Made by a program: the position numbers and the translations under genes. Below, one piece after another: positions 25,444 through 36,072 of a stretch of DNA of 64,000 bases (positions are counted from its first letter, which is position 1; every line of letters starts with the position of its first letter). This DNA comes from Bombyx mori (taxonomy: Eukaryota > Arthropoda > Insecta > Lepidoptera > Bombycidae), in contig NC_085131.1 of NCBI RefSeq assembly GCF_030269925.1, positions 6,061,501-6,125,500 on the forward strand. The letters run 5' to 3'. The notes below the pieces were generated by a model. That model was given only the letters and a program-made list of their open reading frames with translations. It was not told where the DNA came from and ran no database searches.

Positions 25444-25635
25444 TCACATTTTGGTTAACTCTTTTTGAAAATCCCCGAAATTAGTTGGATTCCCTTTGGG
25501 CGGTGGTAGAGTCTGGTTCTTCGTAGTACTGGTGGGTTCGTTGCCACCGCATATTCTTCCTAGTTGTATGAATATTGACACCATCGGTTTGAACAAATCT
25601 TCAAAGTAATGCTTAAAGATTGATATCCCCTGTTT

Positions 25636-25647
25636 AACATCTCTATG
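25636..25647. repeat. Target-site duplication, left copy
   Basis: AACATCTCTATG, identical to 31164-31175 at the other end of the LINE. Twelve bases is a usual size for endonuclease-type non-LTR elements. Confidence 0.92.
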
Positions 25648-25828
25648 GAAAAGCGCGGGAAAGGTTCGAACTTGGCGGGCGCGGTTTTTAAATTTTTTTC
25701 AAATTAAATTGTAGATTTATTGTAATTAGTAATCAGAATAGTTCTAAGTTGTGAATTTTAGATTAGTGTTATTCCTATATTTATTATTTATCTTTTCTAC
25801 GTAGGGTAAGTTTTTTCTGAATACTTTT

Positions 25829-27334
25829 ATGAACGAGCCGCCAGACCCAGGGGGCACAGTGCCCCCTGTGGGAGCATTTGTTACAATTTCTAACGAATCT
25901 GGAATGGATTCCGACTGTTCGTCGGTATCCAAACGAAAATTAAAACGAAATTATCTTCATAGGATATGCAAGCAATGTAATAAGAGGAAAAGGAAACATA
26001 ATAATGATGCATTAAAAAACACTGATTGTCATTGTAATGATGAGTTTATAAAGGTCCCCATGAATAATTTACCATCTTCTACTCCCGATAACGTAAATTC
26101 TCCTTCCCACGCTCCCACACAAATAGGCAGGACTAATTATGATTGCAATGATCGTGGCCCTTACATTGTGCATGTTCATAAAATACAGTCTGCGGAAGAC
26201 GACGGCACCAATCTGCATCCTATTGTGTTCGGCAGGTTTTTAAAAAAAAATTCTTTTAAAAAAATTGTAAATGGCAGTTTGAAAAGGATAGGAAGAAACA
26301 AAATGTCTCTTTCTTTTCATAATTATTTAGACGCCAACAGCTTTCTCCAGTCAAATTGTTTATCTGAAAATAAGTTGAAAGCATATATACCCACCTTTAA
26401 TATTACTAGAATGGGATTAGTAAGGGGAGTTCCAACTGAGTGGTCTCCCGAAGATATAAAGGAAAATACTAATATGCCTATGGGATGTGGTGATATAATT
26501 AAAGTCAGACGTTTAAATTATAAGGTAATTGTAAATAATGAACCAACTTGGAAACCCTCTCAAACAGTTGTATTGACATTTGACGGCCAAGTATTACCTA
26601 AACGTGTTTTTATGTGTTTTAACTCTTTACATGTACAACTATATACTTACCCAACTATACAGTGCTATAACTGTTGTCATTTTGGCCACACAAAAACAAA
26701 ATGCAGGTCCAAACCAAGATGCTATAAATGTGGACAAGGTCACACCGGTGATAGCTGTAATATTGAGGAAGATCAGGGCTCTTGCTGCTTATGTTCTGGG
26801 CTACATTTTGCGTCAAGCAAAAAATGCCCAGAATATTTTAGGCAAAAAGAAATAAAAACTACCATGGCTGAAAACAACCTATCATACATGGAAGCATCAA
26901 AACTTCACCCAATAATAAATAAAACATATGCTGATGTCTTAACATCCATTCCGAATAAAACTTTACAAACAGACAATACTATTGTACCCGGCTCACCCCC
27001 ATCACGCATATTATCGTATAAAAAAACTGTTGTTACTAAACCACGAACCCCACCTAAACCTAATAAAGGTTATGACAGTGAAGCTCACAATTCAATTGTA
27101 AAGGATTACAACATGCCCGCACCCTCTAATGGTTGTGTATTACAAACCTCACCCAATGCTGACAAACGGAGTGAACAGAACTTAATAGACTTAATTACAA
27201 CTTTAATTAAATTGTTATCTCAATCAAATTTAACCATACCGACCAACGCTGCTACTTTATTCAACCCCAACAATAATAATAATAGTCATAATGGACAGGA
27301 TAGTTCAATGGAACTGCAGAAGTATCATAAGTAA
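25829..27334 (+). CDS. LINE ORF1, gag-like zinc-knuckle protein
   Basis: 501 residues. After a basic N-terminal region, three zinc knuckles lie at about residues 279-333: CX2CX4HX4C (C279-C292), CX2CX3HX4C (C298-C310) and CX2CX3HX6C (C319-C333), the usual trio of I/jockey-type gag proteins. It binds element RNA and packages it for retrotransposition. The C-terminus is low-complexity (a run of Asn). It overlaps ORF2 by 44 bp in the +1 frame, so ORF2 is probably translated by reinitiation or termination-coupled entry. Just after the start, 25848-25868 is a 10-bp palindrome with a 1-nt loop (CAGGGGGCAC / GTGCCCCCTG), coding PGGTVPP. Confidence 0.9.
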   Translation: MNEPPDPGGTVPPVGAFVTISNESGMDSDCSSVSKRKLKRNYLHRICKQCNKRKRKHNNDALKNTDCHCNDEFIKVPMNNLPSSTPDNVNSPSHAPTQIGRTNYDCNDRGPYIVHVHKIQSAEDDGTNLHPIVFGRFLKKNSFKKIVNGSLKRIGRNKMSLSFHNYLDANSFLQSNCLSENKLKAYIPTFNITRMGLVRGVPTEWSPEDIKENTNMPMGCGDIIKVRRLNYKVIVNNEPTWKPSQTVVLTFDGQVLPKRVFMCFNSLHVQLYTYPTIQCYNCCHFGHTKTKCRSKPRCYKCGQGHTGDSCNIEEDQGSCCLCSGLHFASSKKCPEYFRQKEIKTTMAENNLSYMEASKLHPIINKTYADVLTSIPNKTLQTDNTIVPGSPPSRILSYKKTVVTKPRTPPKPNKGYDSEAHNSIVKDYNMPAPSNGCVLQTSPNADKRSEQNLIDLITTLIKLLSQSNLTIPTNAATLFNPNNNNNSHNGQDSSMELQKYHK

Positions 27335-30300
27335 AAAACATGAACTTGTACATATTGTAAATACTTTTAAACCTTTTATTCTTTCTTTATCTGAAACCTG
27401 GCTTAAGCCGAATTATACATTTAAAATCCCTGGCTATTCCTGTTTAAGGAATGACAGGGCTGATGGGTATGGCGGTGTGTGCCTTCTTGTCAGAAACTCT
27501 CATCTTATATCTCCTCTTCCTCTTCCTTCACACAGTGATGATTTTTCTATCATTGCTGCTATTGTTAATAATATTTGTTATGTTTCCGTTTATATTCCAC
27601 ATCCTTCTTTAAGAGTCTTTAGTGAAATTAGAAATATAATTTCACTTCTTCCTCATCCTTTCATGATTTTGGGTGATTTTAACTCTCATCACACATCTTG
27701 GGGTAGTTCCTTTTCTAATTGTTATGGACATGAATTGTTAGATATTTTAGACTCATATGATCTGTGTATCTTAAATACGGGATCCCCTACCCGGCTCACT
27801 AAGCCTGATGAAGCAATCAGTGCTATAGACCTGTCTATTTGTACTTCTAATTTAGCGTCTTTATTATCTTGGTCTACTTTGTCATCCACATTCAATAGTG
27901 ATCACTATCCCATTGTTATTTCCTTTCCCTATAATAAACAAAATGAAGCATTAACATCAAAGCCGCGATTAAAACATAAAATCATTGATTCTCATTGGGA
28001 CAAATATACTACATTAGTAGAAGAAACATTTCTTCAAGATACAAATACTTGTGATACGGACTATTTTAAATCTGTTTTATTACAAGCTGCTGATACTGTT
28101 TTTCCTAAGCGAAAGCCGCGCCATAATAAATTGTCATCACCACCATGGTGGGATGAAGAATGCACTAATGCTATATCTAGGCGGAGACTTGCTGAGAGGA
28201 ACTATCGCATTAACATGTCATTGGAGAATTATGATGCACTGTTGGAGATAATGAAAGAGACAAGGAAGTTGTTTAAGAAAAAGAAGTTTGAGGGTTGGAG
28301 GAATTTTTGCAGTTCCTTGTCTCCTGAAACACATTCGTCAGTTCTTTGGCGAAACATCAAGAGATTTAGAACCGCTATAAATCCTTCGAGTGCGCTTCTC
28401 CTTCCTATTGTATTAGCCGATCAATTCCTCGACCGTTTGGCTCCTGCTTCTGTACCACACCAAGATTTAATTATCCGTTCCCTACCCGTTAAAACCAATA
28501 GCTTTTCTTCTTTAAATCTTCCTATTACTATGATCGAGCTGAAAGGAGTGCTAAACCACGTAAAGGACAGTGCTCCTGGGGAAGACGGGATACCATATTC
28601 CTTTTTATCACACATTGGTGAAAATGGCTTAGGTCACTTTTTAAATTTAATAAACAAAGTAGTTTTGTCAGGTGACATTCCTTTATCTTGGCGAAGGCAA
28701 ATAGTGCTGCCCTTTTTGAAACCAAATAAAACACAGTCTAATGTTGAGTCTTTTCGCCCAATAGTTTTATCATCGGTAATTACTAAAGTAGTTGAACATG
28801 TTATTAAAAATCGTCTTGAATGGTTCATTGAGAATAGTGAGCATCTCTCTCAGACACAGTTTGGTTTTAGAAAGGGGAAAAGTGTGGCAGATAGCTTGGG
28901 GATTTTTACTACTGATATACGTAATGCATTTTTAGACAAAAAATCCACAGTCGCTGCTTTCTTGGATATTAATTCTGCATACGATAACATTTTACTCCCC
29001 ATTCTTAAACAAAAGCTGAATAATTTAAATGTCCCACACCTTTTAACTAACTTTATTTTTAATCTTCTTTCCGAGAGACAAATTATTCTGGACGTTGGAG
29101 TCCCGTATACACCAAGTAGATTGGTCTGGAAGGGGTTGCCGCAAGGTTCTGTACTAAGCCCTTTACTGTACAACATATATACACACGACTTAGAAAGGTC
29201 TGTTGGTGACAATGTTAGTATCCTACAGTATGCGGACGACTTGGTCATATACGCCTCTGATAAATCTGTGACAAATGCTTGTGAGCATATTTCTTCATCT
29301 TTATCTTCTTTAAAAACTTGGATGGATACTAATGGCCTAGATTTATCTCCGTCAAAGAGTAGCTGCGTTATTTTTACCAAATCTCGAAATCCTCCCACAC
29401 CTACTATTACTTATGATAATACACCTTTACCAAGCAAAAATCAAGTAAAGTTTTTAGGGGTTGTACTTGATGCAAAACTAACAGGTCTAGCCCATTGTGA
29501 GCTTGTAGTTTCAAAATGTGAACGGAATTTGAATATGCTCAGATGCCTACGTGGTGTCTGGTGGGGTGCTCATCCAGCTACTATGAAGTTGGTTTACAAC
29601 GCCGCTATTAGAAGTATTTTAGATTTTGGTACTTTCTTTTTAGATCCTGGGAATGTGACAGGTTTTAAGAAATTGGACCTGATTCATTCTAAGGCATTAA
29701 GACTCATTACAGGTGCAATGAAATCCACTCCCGTTAATGCACTTCAAATAGAATGTTGCGATCCCCCTTTAAGATTTAGACGCCAGTATCTCTCTGACAG
29801 ATTTATTTTCCGAATTGTTCAATTTTATAATCATCCTTTACCTTCCAAACTTGAATTATTGTCAGAGAAATTGTCTTCTACTAATAAGCCCTTTCCATGC
29901 CTAGTAAAAAGTTTTCAGAAATATAAATCGTTACAAGCTCCTACACATTCCTTTAGAGTCCTTCCTTTATTTAAAACTTCATATGATTCTCTTCTTTTCT
30001 CTCCTACTATTTGTTTTTCTCTCAACATAGATAGGTCCGATTGTAATGTAAACACTACTTTTAACCATATTGTAAATACTAAATGGCCAAATTGGCATTA
30101 CATATATACTGATGCATCCAAACATCCCACAGGGTGTGTTGGAGTAGGTGTATTTCATAACCAATATAATATAGTCCAAAAAATAAAATTACCACCAGAA
30201 ACATCTATATTTACGGGAGAATGCTTCGGTCTTCTGAAAGCAATAGAATATGTTATAATTTTTAAACTCAATAAAAGTGTTATATTTACAGATTCACTTA

Positions 30301-30962
30301 GTTCTTTACAAAGCTTAGAAAAATTTTCCTTAAAACTGAATCCTTTCTTCCACATAACATTTGAATGTAAGAGAAAGTTGTTGCATTGCCAATTAAACAA
30401 CTACACAGTCACTTTCTGCTGGATACCTAGCCACTGTGGCATCATAGGAAATGTGAGAGCTGACAGTTTGGCAAACGAGGCAACTGTGAGTGGCGATTTA
30501 TACCCATACACGATTTTCGGACACGACCTGAATGCTTTACCTAGCATATATCTCCGTGATACATGGGATTTGAGCTGGAGAGAGAGCAGTCAGGTCAAGG
30601 GTCGCTTCCTCTACGCTATACAACCTTTAATCCCAAGAAAACCATGGTTTGCCAAACTATGTTTTAATAAAACTGCCACTTCGTCTTTAATCCGCATGCG
30701 TCTTGGACATATTTGCCTTCCGGTACATCTGCATAAACTTGGCATAGTATCTAGTGCTGCCTGTGAATGTGGTGAGAGTTACTGCGATATGAATCATGTT
30801 TTCTTTTCCTGTCCTTTATATGACCACTCTTTCCTATATGAATCTCTAATATCTCTCTCTATTCCTCTTCCTTCTAATATTTACTTACTTCTTAGAGATA
30901 ATAGACCCTGTGTATATAGTGCATTAAATAAATTTATTATAAATAACAAGATTAAATTGTAG
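27291..30962 (+). CDS. LINE ORF2: endonuclease, reverse transcriptase, RNase H
   Basis: 1223 residues, uninterrupted. The AP-like endonuclease shows N8 (QWNCRS), E35 (LSETWL), D129/N131 (GDFNSHH) and D204-H205 (SDHYPI). RT blocks include FRPIVLSSVITKVVEHVI, TQFGFRKGKSVADSL, AAFLDINSAYDNI, GLPQGSVLSPLLYNIY and the catalytic YADD at 647-650. RNase H keeps all expected residues: D941 (YTDASK), E977 (TGECFGL), D1001 (FTDSLSSL), H1048 (WIPSHCG) and D1058 (RADSLANEA). A Cys/His cluster follows near the C-terminus (CECGESYCDMNHVFFSC). The enzyme nicks target DNA and copies element RNA by target-primed reverse transcription. All catalytic positions I can check are intact. One odd residue is LDINSAYDN, where many elements have LDxxxAFD; Tyr at that position is tolerated. 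Confidence 0.93.
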   Translation: MDRIVQWNCRSIISKKHELVHIVNTFKPFILSLSETWLKPNYTFKIPGYSCLRNDRADGYGGVCLLVRNSHLISPLPLPSHSDDFSIIAAIVNNICYVSVYIPHPSLRVFSEIRNIISLLPHPFMILGDFNSHHTSWGSSFSNCYGHELLDILDSYDLCILNTGSPTRLTKPDEAISAIDLSICTSNLASLLSWSTLSSTFNSDHYPIVISFPYNKQNEALTSKPRLKHKIIDSHWDKYTTLVEETFLQDTNTCDTDYFKSVLLQAADTVFPKRKPRHNKLSSPPWWDEECTNAISRRRLAERNYRINMSLENYDALLEIMKETRKLFKKKKFEGWRNFCSSLSPETHSSVLWRNIKRFRTAINPSSALLLPIVLADQFLDRLAPASVPHQDLIIRSLPVKTNSFSSLNLPITMIELKGVLNHVKDSAPGEDGIPYSFLSHIGENGLGHFLNLINKVVLSGDIPLSWRRQIVLPFLKPNKTQSNVESFRPIVLSSVITKVVEHVIKNRLEWFIENSEHLSQTQFGFRKGKSVADSLGIFTTDIRNAFLDKKSTVAAFLDINSAYDNILLPILKQKLNNLNVPHLLTNFIFNLLSERQIILDVGVPYTPSRLVWKGLPQGSVLSPLLYNIYTHDLERSVGDNVSILQYADDLVIYASDKSVTNACEHISSSLSSLKTWMDTNGLDLSPSKSSCVIFTKSRNPPTPTITYDNTPLPSKNQVKFLGVVLDAKLTGLAHCELVVSKCERNLNMLRCLRGVWWGAHPATMKLVYNAAIRSILDFGTFFLDPGNVTGFKKLDLIHSKALRLITGAMKSTPVNALQIECCDPPLRFRRQYLSDRFIFRIVQFYNHPLPSKLELLSEKLSSTNKPFPCLVKSFQKYKSLQAPTHSFRVLPLFKTSYDSLLFSPTICFSLNIDRSDCNVNTTFNHIVNTKWPNWHYIYTDASKHPTGCVGVGVFHNQYNIVQKIKLPPETSIFTGECFGLLKAIEYVIIFKLNKSVIFTDSLSSLQSLEKFSLKLNPFFHITFECKRKLLHCQLNNYTVTFCWIPSHCGIIGNVRADSLANEATVSGDLYPYTIFGHDLNALPSIYLRDTWDLSWRESSQVKGRFLYAIQPLIPRKPWFAKLCFNKTATSSLIRMRLGHICLPVHLHKLGIVSSAACECGESYCDMNHVFFSCPLYDHSFLYESLISLSIPLPSNIYLLLRDNRPCVYSALNKFIINNKIKL

Positions 30963-31163
30963 TTTAATATTATTTGTTTTCTTTTGTTATATATATTTTT
31001 TAGATATGAAATTATTCTGATTTGTTTTTGTATAATTCCCGGTACGATTTAATTATTTTAATTCGCGTTATACGTTTCCCTCGCTTTGTTGACAAAATGT
31101 AAAATACTTGACACTGGCCAAATGCACGAATGGTGCCGAGCCAAAATTAAGAAGAAGAAGAAG

Positions 31164-31175
31164 AACATCTCTATG
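31164..31175. repeat. Target-site duplication, right copy
   Basis: AACATCTCTATG directly after the GAA-rich tail of the LINE; identical to 25636-25647. Confidence 0.92.
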
Positions 31176-31850
31176 AGAGTTAAATCCTAACATGTGAAGG
31201 AAAAAGGAATTAACATAGAGTACCGCAATGTTACAAGATTGCTCTTTTAATACATCACTAGGAAGGGTTGGTCTATAATTCCATAAATGTAGTCTGTGGG
31301 CGGTTGGAGGAAATCAGCTTTCTAAATATTTTTACTAATAAGCAGGTTTTACCGTTCAAAAATTTTCGGAAAATTCAGTGATATAAATTTACATTTCAAA
31401 ATCTCAAGTGTCGAACAGATATCTCATTTAGCAAATATTGTTGGTCAATGAAAGTTTTAATTTAGAAAGCAACATGGAAGCGCTGACAGTTCCGCCATGA
31501 ATGCAAAATAAATAGAGATTGTGAAGGTGCGTATTTATGAAAAAGAATTTTAGTGTTTTTAAATTCAAGAAATTACGATTTTGATTTGTTCGGAAAACAT
31601 ACCTGATGACGTTTCCTATAAATTATTTGCGAGGAACAACTTCGTGTAGGTGCCTATCTACTATTGATGGAAGTCTCCCGCAAATTATTATTCCGTTAAT
31701 TAAATGAACTTTCTATTTTGATATCGCAGGCTTCCGTTTCATAATATGAGTGGAGTGTTATATTTCATAATTTTATATAAACAACAAAACTCAGGCAGGC
31801 ATGGGATGCATTTTGTTACCGATTTTAGGATTGATTGTTTGTAATTGCAG

Positions 31851-34800
31851 GGACTGGACTTCATCTAAGCAGGCTAGAAACTTCACAATGTTGAGAGGTG
31901 GGCGTGGAGGCCGTCACAGTCCGGAGCTGTACCCCCACACACTAAAGTGCTCCAACGCTAGTGATACTAGCTCCGCATACAGTGGCAGTGACACTATGAC
32001 TTCAGTACATAGCTCCCTTGATATGGATATGGAGGTTGATCTTTCTGGCCTCCTCGAGTCTATTGTTGATTCTGATGAGGAAGAAGATATGGAAGAGGAA
32101 ATCCTTATAGTAAGAGATGCAGTGCGTGAATGTCTGGAAAAAGATCCAAGTGAAAGAACTGATGATGATATTGAGACTTTGTTGGAATTTACTCGACACT
32201 TAACAGCATTTACTAATATGACTCTTACTGTAAGGCGTGCTCTTTGTGCTGTAATGGTATTTGCTGTTGTGGAGAAAGCTGGTACTGTTGTAATGAATGA
32301 TGGAGAAGAACATGATTCATGGTCAGTACTCATTAATGGTCATGTAGGTATTGAGCATGCCAATGGAGAAATTGAACATCTTAATATTGGGGACAGCTTT
32401 GGAATGGCAGAGGCTACTCTGGAAAAGTTATACCATCGGGGTGTAATGACAACCAGGTGTGATGACTGTCAGTTTGTTTGTGTAACACAAACTGATTATT
32501 ACCGTATACTGCATCAAGGAGAAGAGAATATCAGGAGACATGAGAATGACAATGGGGTTGTAGTCTTAGTAACTGAGTATAGAGGAGTAGCAGGTGAGTC
32601 TGGACGCCAACATGGTCATGTAGTAATAAGGGGAACACCTGAACAGTTGATGTTGCAACTTGTGGAAGACAATTCACGTGATTCTACTTATGTTGAAGAT
32701 TTTCTCTTAACACATCGAACTTTTATTGAAAGTCCATTAGTAGTAGCGAAACAGCTACTAGCTTGGTTTTCTGAACCTTCTGTCCGGGACAAAGTAACCA
32801 GAGTGGTATTATTATGGGTAAATAATCATTTCACAGATTTTGAAACAGATCCGAATATGATGGAGTTTCTTGAAAATTTTGAAATTTCACTAGAGCGAGA
32901 AAATATGGAAAGCCAGCTGAGACTTTTGAATATAGCTTGTTCTGCAAAGGCTCGTACCAGGAGTGTCACATTATCTCGTCCATCTAGGGATGAACCCTTA
33001 TATTTTACTATTTTGGGTGGTTATGAGAGAGGTTATGGTATATTTATTTTTAAAGTTGAAAAACACTCTAAAGCAGAGGATGTAGGATTTAAAAGAGGAG
33101 ACCAAATTTTGGAAGTAAATGGGCAATCATTCCAGCATGTCAGTCATGCTAAAGCAATGGAAATTATAACAGGATCAACACATCTGAGCATCACAGTTAA
33201 AAGTAATTTACTAGCCTTTAAACAAATGTTGTCTATGCCTGAAAATTCTCCAAGACAACGAGGTGGTGCAAATATAGTAAGATGGCAGACAGATCCTAGA
33301 GCACGTCTTTCAACTGCTGAGCTGCTCACTGATGATCCAATAACTCTGACGCCTAGTTTCTCATCACCAACAAAAAAGCCTCAACAGAACAGTACTAAAA
33401 AAGAAACTCAAAAAAATTTCATGACCCTTGGTCCCAAAAGAAAACTGCAAAAAGCGTTAATGAAAATGAACCTTCTTCCTAAAAATACAATAAGTGATGG
33501 CCTGCATACTGATGACAGTGTACTATCTAATACTGAGTCACTAAATAGGGCCAACACCAGCACATCATTCTATAGTTCCCATAGTAACCCTGACCTAATA
33601 TCCATTTGTTATGATGAATACCACTCCTCAGATTATCCAGAACATGTACTCAAAGTATATAGACCTGATCAAACCTGTAAATATCTTTTAGTTCATAAGG
33701 AAACAACAGCCAGAGAAGTAGTAATGTTATCAGTAAAAGAATTTGGTATCTCTGATCCTAGTTCCAACTTTTCCTTGTGTGAAGTATCTGTTGCGCAAGG
33801 CGGAATTATCAAGCAACACCGCTTACCTGATCAACTCCAGAATCTTGCTGAACGTATCGGTTTGAGTTCAAGATATTATTTAAAAACAAATGGCATAAGT
33901 GAAACACTAGTTCCAGATGATATGGCTCCAGAGCTTTTGCGTGAAAGTGTGGTGCATTTTTTGCAGTTGAATGCAGTTGAAGTTGCTGTACAGTTAACTT
34001 TACAAGATTTCTGCATTTTTAGACAAATAGAGAGTACTGAATATGTTGATGATCTGTTTGAACTGAAGAGTAGATATGGTACTCCAATGTTATCACAATT
34101 TGCAGAACTTGTAAATAAAGAGATGTTTTGGGTGGTAACTGAGGTTGTCAATGAACAAAATCTTGTCCGTAGATCCAAAATAATAAAACAATTTATTAAA
34201 GTTGCGAGACATTGCAAAGAATGTAAGAATTTTAATTCCATGTTTGCTATCATATCAGGATTAGGTCATGGAGCAGTATCTAGATTGAGAATGACTTGGG
34301 AAAAATTGCCTACAAAGTATTACAAATTGTTTACTGATCTACAAATGTTGATGGATCCTTCAAGAAATATGTCAAAATATAGGCAGTTGGTTACATCAGA
34401 GCAAGGACGTTCGCCTGTAATACCTTTCTACCCTGTTGTCAAAAAAGATTTGACTTTTATTCACCTAGGTAATGACACCAAAGTGGAAGGCATGGTTAAC
34501 TTTGAAAAACTTAGAATGATTGCAAAGGAAGTAAGAACCCTAACAAATATGTGCAGTTCACCATATGATCTCTTGACTCTTTTAGAATTGGGAAATCAAC
34601 CACCTTCTAATGCTATGGTGGCCCTTAACCAACTCACTACTGGAGTACAGCAAGGTCAAGTGACTGTTAAAAGAAGAAAAAAATCATCAAATGCACCAAA
34701 TCAAAAAAAGATGTTTGAAGAAGCTCAAATGGTCCGTAGAGTTAAAGCCTATTTGAACCGTATGCATGTTGAAACGGATGAGGAAAGATTACATGCACTA

Positions 34801-35436
34801 TCGATCGAGTGTGAAGGGGCAGGTCCAGCTCCTACTATGCCGCGACGACGCCATCCTTCTCCTTCCTTATCCACTACTAGTAGTGCTTCCTCAGCCAGTG
34901 AAAGCAAAAAAAGTTTTACCGGTAATAAATTTGGTACTGCATCCCCTCAAGCCGTAAGAAAATTGTTAGCATTATCTGAACCTGCGAAAACGAGGCCCCA
35001 CCAACCAAGACCACCGCCACCCCCCTCGGGTCCGTCACCTAGTTTGCATCGCCGTGATGGACCAATGCCTGGTATATGCTGCCCGCGTTCAGCTCACGAA
35101 AGGTCGCACTCCGACACACCCACACCCCTTCCTGTTGATCTTTCTGCAGAAAGCAGTAGCGTCACGTCTCTTGTAAACTTGCCATTAAAGAAAACTGGCT
35201 CGGTGACTTCGAATGATAGCGGCCACGTCTCGTGCACGGTGCAGAGCTGCACACGACCCGTGCCGCCACCGCGCATGCCGCAGCCTCAGTACATGCCTCA
35301 CACGCTGGTCACGCAAGTGGCGCGTCTCGAACGGCTTAGTCGCGCACACTCGCACGAGGGCGTCACTCGTTCGTATGATTACTATCATGACCATCCTGAT
35401 GATGAGGATGACGATCAGCAAGTTTCAGCCGTTTGA
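31851..35436 (+). CDS. Gef26: Rap guanine nucleotide exchange factor Gef26 / PDZ-GEF
   Basis: One open frame covers almost the whole protein. Domains in order: cyclic-nucleotide-binding-like (about 32200-32520, DSWSVLINGHVGIEHANGEI), RasGEF N-terminal/REM (32610-32930), PDZ (32995-33205, GYGIFIFKVEK, GDQILEVNGQSF), Ras-association (33635-33895), CDC25 catalytic domain (33940-34615, KECKNFNSMFAIISGLGHGA and VKKDLTFIHLGND), a proline-rich tail and the C-terminal VSAV, which is identical to the end of vertebrate RAPGEF2. It activates Rap1 at adherens junctions. A strong acceptor (gtaattgcag, ending 31850) shows the frame upstream to 31801 is intron. Translation either enters from an unseen upstream exon (RDWTSSKQARNFTMLRGG) or starts at ATG 31888. 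The absence of introns over 3.6 kb is striking beside its neighbours. Confidence 0.95.
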
Positions 35437-36072
35437 ATACTCTACTAGATCAATGCCTGATTATATATATTTCATTTTGTAATCTCACTTAATGAATAGA
35501 AAAACGCACGAGTCTATATAAATTTCACTTACTACGTTTTAAATTATGTATTTACCCTTATGACTAAGTCTAAAGACTGTATAATTATAGTGAGGTAATT
35601 TCTTAGTGTTACATATTGTAAAATTCCACTTATAGTTTAAGTCATGCCTCTTATTTATAATTAAAATAAAAAATGACCCACCATTTCCAGTTTTATCTAG
35701 AAAATTTTGATGTATACCAAATAGGTCATCTAATGCGTATCTAGTATTGGTATATTAACATTCCGTTATTTGTATGTAATAATAATAATAGTTTTCATTA
35801 TTTATGAATTGTGAAACTTAGACCAAATAATAATTAATGTACCTTTTAACACTTATGATTATGATTGTTTTTTTTTTATATTATTTTGTGGTAGCTTCGT
35901 GGACCAATATGGTTTTAAATTATGGTCGATTCTAATTCTGTTGACATAATTATCAATCATGATGTTTATTACAATTATTGTAAATAATAAAACTATATTA
36001 ATTTTATCTCAATTTGTGTTTATTTATTTACAAAACATTGAATTCGTTCACTGTATTGCGTTTAAATATTTA
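35437..36072. other. Shared 3' ends of Gef26 and DPH5
   Basis: The plus-strand AATAAA at 35986-35991 fits Gef26. Minus-strand AATAAA motifs (plus TTTATT at 36019-36024 and 36023-36028) fit DPH5. The signals face each other about 30 bp apart, so cleavage at normal distances would make the two 3' UTRs meet or overlap by a few tens of bases. Confidence 0.6.

Larger units (their letters stand above)
25648..31163 (+). mobile_element. Full-length, intact non-LTR retrotransposon
   Basis: A 5.5-kb element with a 181-bp 5' UTR, two overlapping intact ORFs, a short 3' UTR and a (GAA)n-type tail (31150-31163), bounded by a perfect 12-bp target duplication. ORF2 carries an AP-like endonuclease, RT and RNase H, and ORF1 has three CCHC knuckles. 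This fits the I/jockey superfamily, with RNase H favouring I-like over jockey sensu stricto. There is no premature stop in either ORF and no flank decay, so the insertion is young. A diverged relative's 3' end lies at about 48662-48800 on the minus strand, sharing the GTGCCGAGCCAAAA / GTGCCGGAGCCAAA block and the GAAG tail. Confidence 0.93.
25444..31324 (-). pseudogene. Last exon of an unrecognised gene, split by a LINE
   Basis: On the minus strand an acceptor (atatttag) precedes a frame starting KADFLQPPTDYIYGIIDQPF at 31324. It runs to 31164, where the retrotransposon's target duplication encodes HRDV, and resumes at 25635 with KQGISIFKHYFEDLF, ending LTKM and TGA at 25444-25446. With the element and one duplication removed, the frame is open for about 117 codons with no stop. 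A donor-like CATCAG|GTATGT at about 31606 suggests a short upstream exon. I do not recognise the protein. Its C-terminus is Pro/Asn/Thr-rich, preceded by hydrophobic helices. Whether the gene still works, is already a fragment, or is disrupted only in this haplotype cannot be told here. Confidence 0.6.

Noticed and set aside
28850..29398. 182-codon antisense frame inside LINE ORF2
   Set aside because: Shadow of the RT coding sequence; no family similarity and no gene signals.
31801..31850. Start of Gef26 at ATG 31801 with a hydrophobic leader (MGCILLPILGLIVCN)
   Set aside because: The stretch ends in a strong splice acceptor (gtaattgcag) and the leader is unlike PDZ-GEF; it is most likely intron.
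31914..32333. 139-codon antisense frame inside Gef26
   Set aside because: Antisense shadow of a long conserved exon, Ser/Thr-rich by codon complement.
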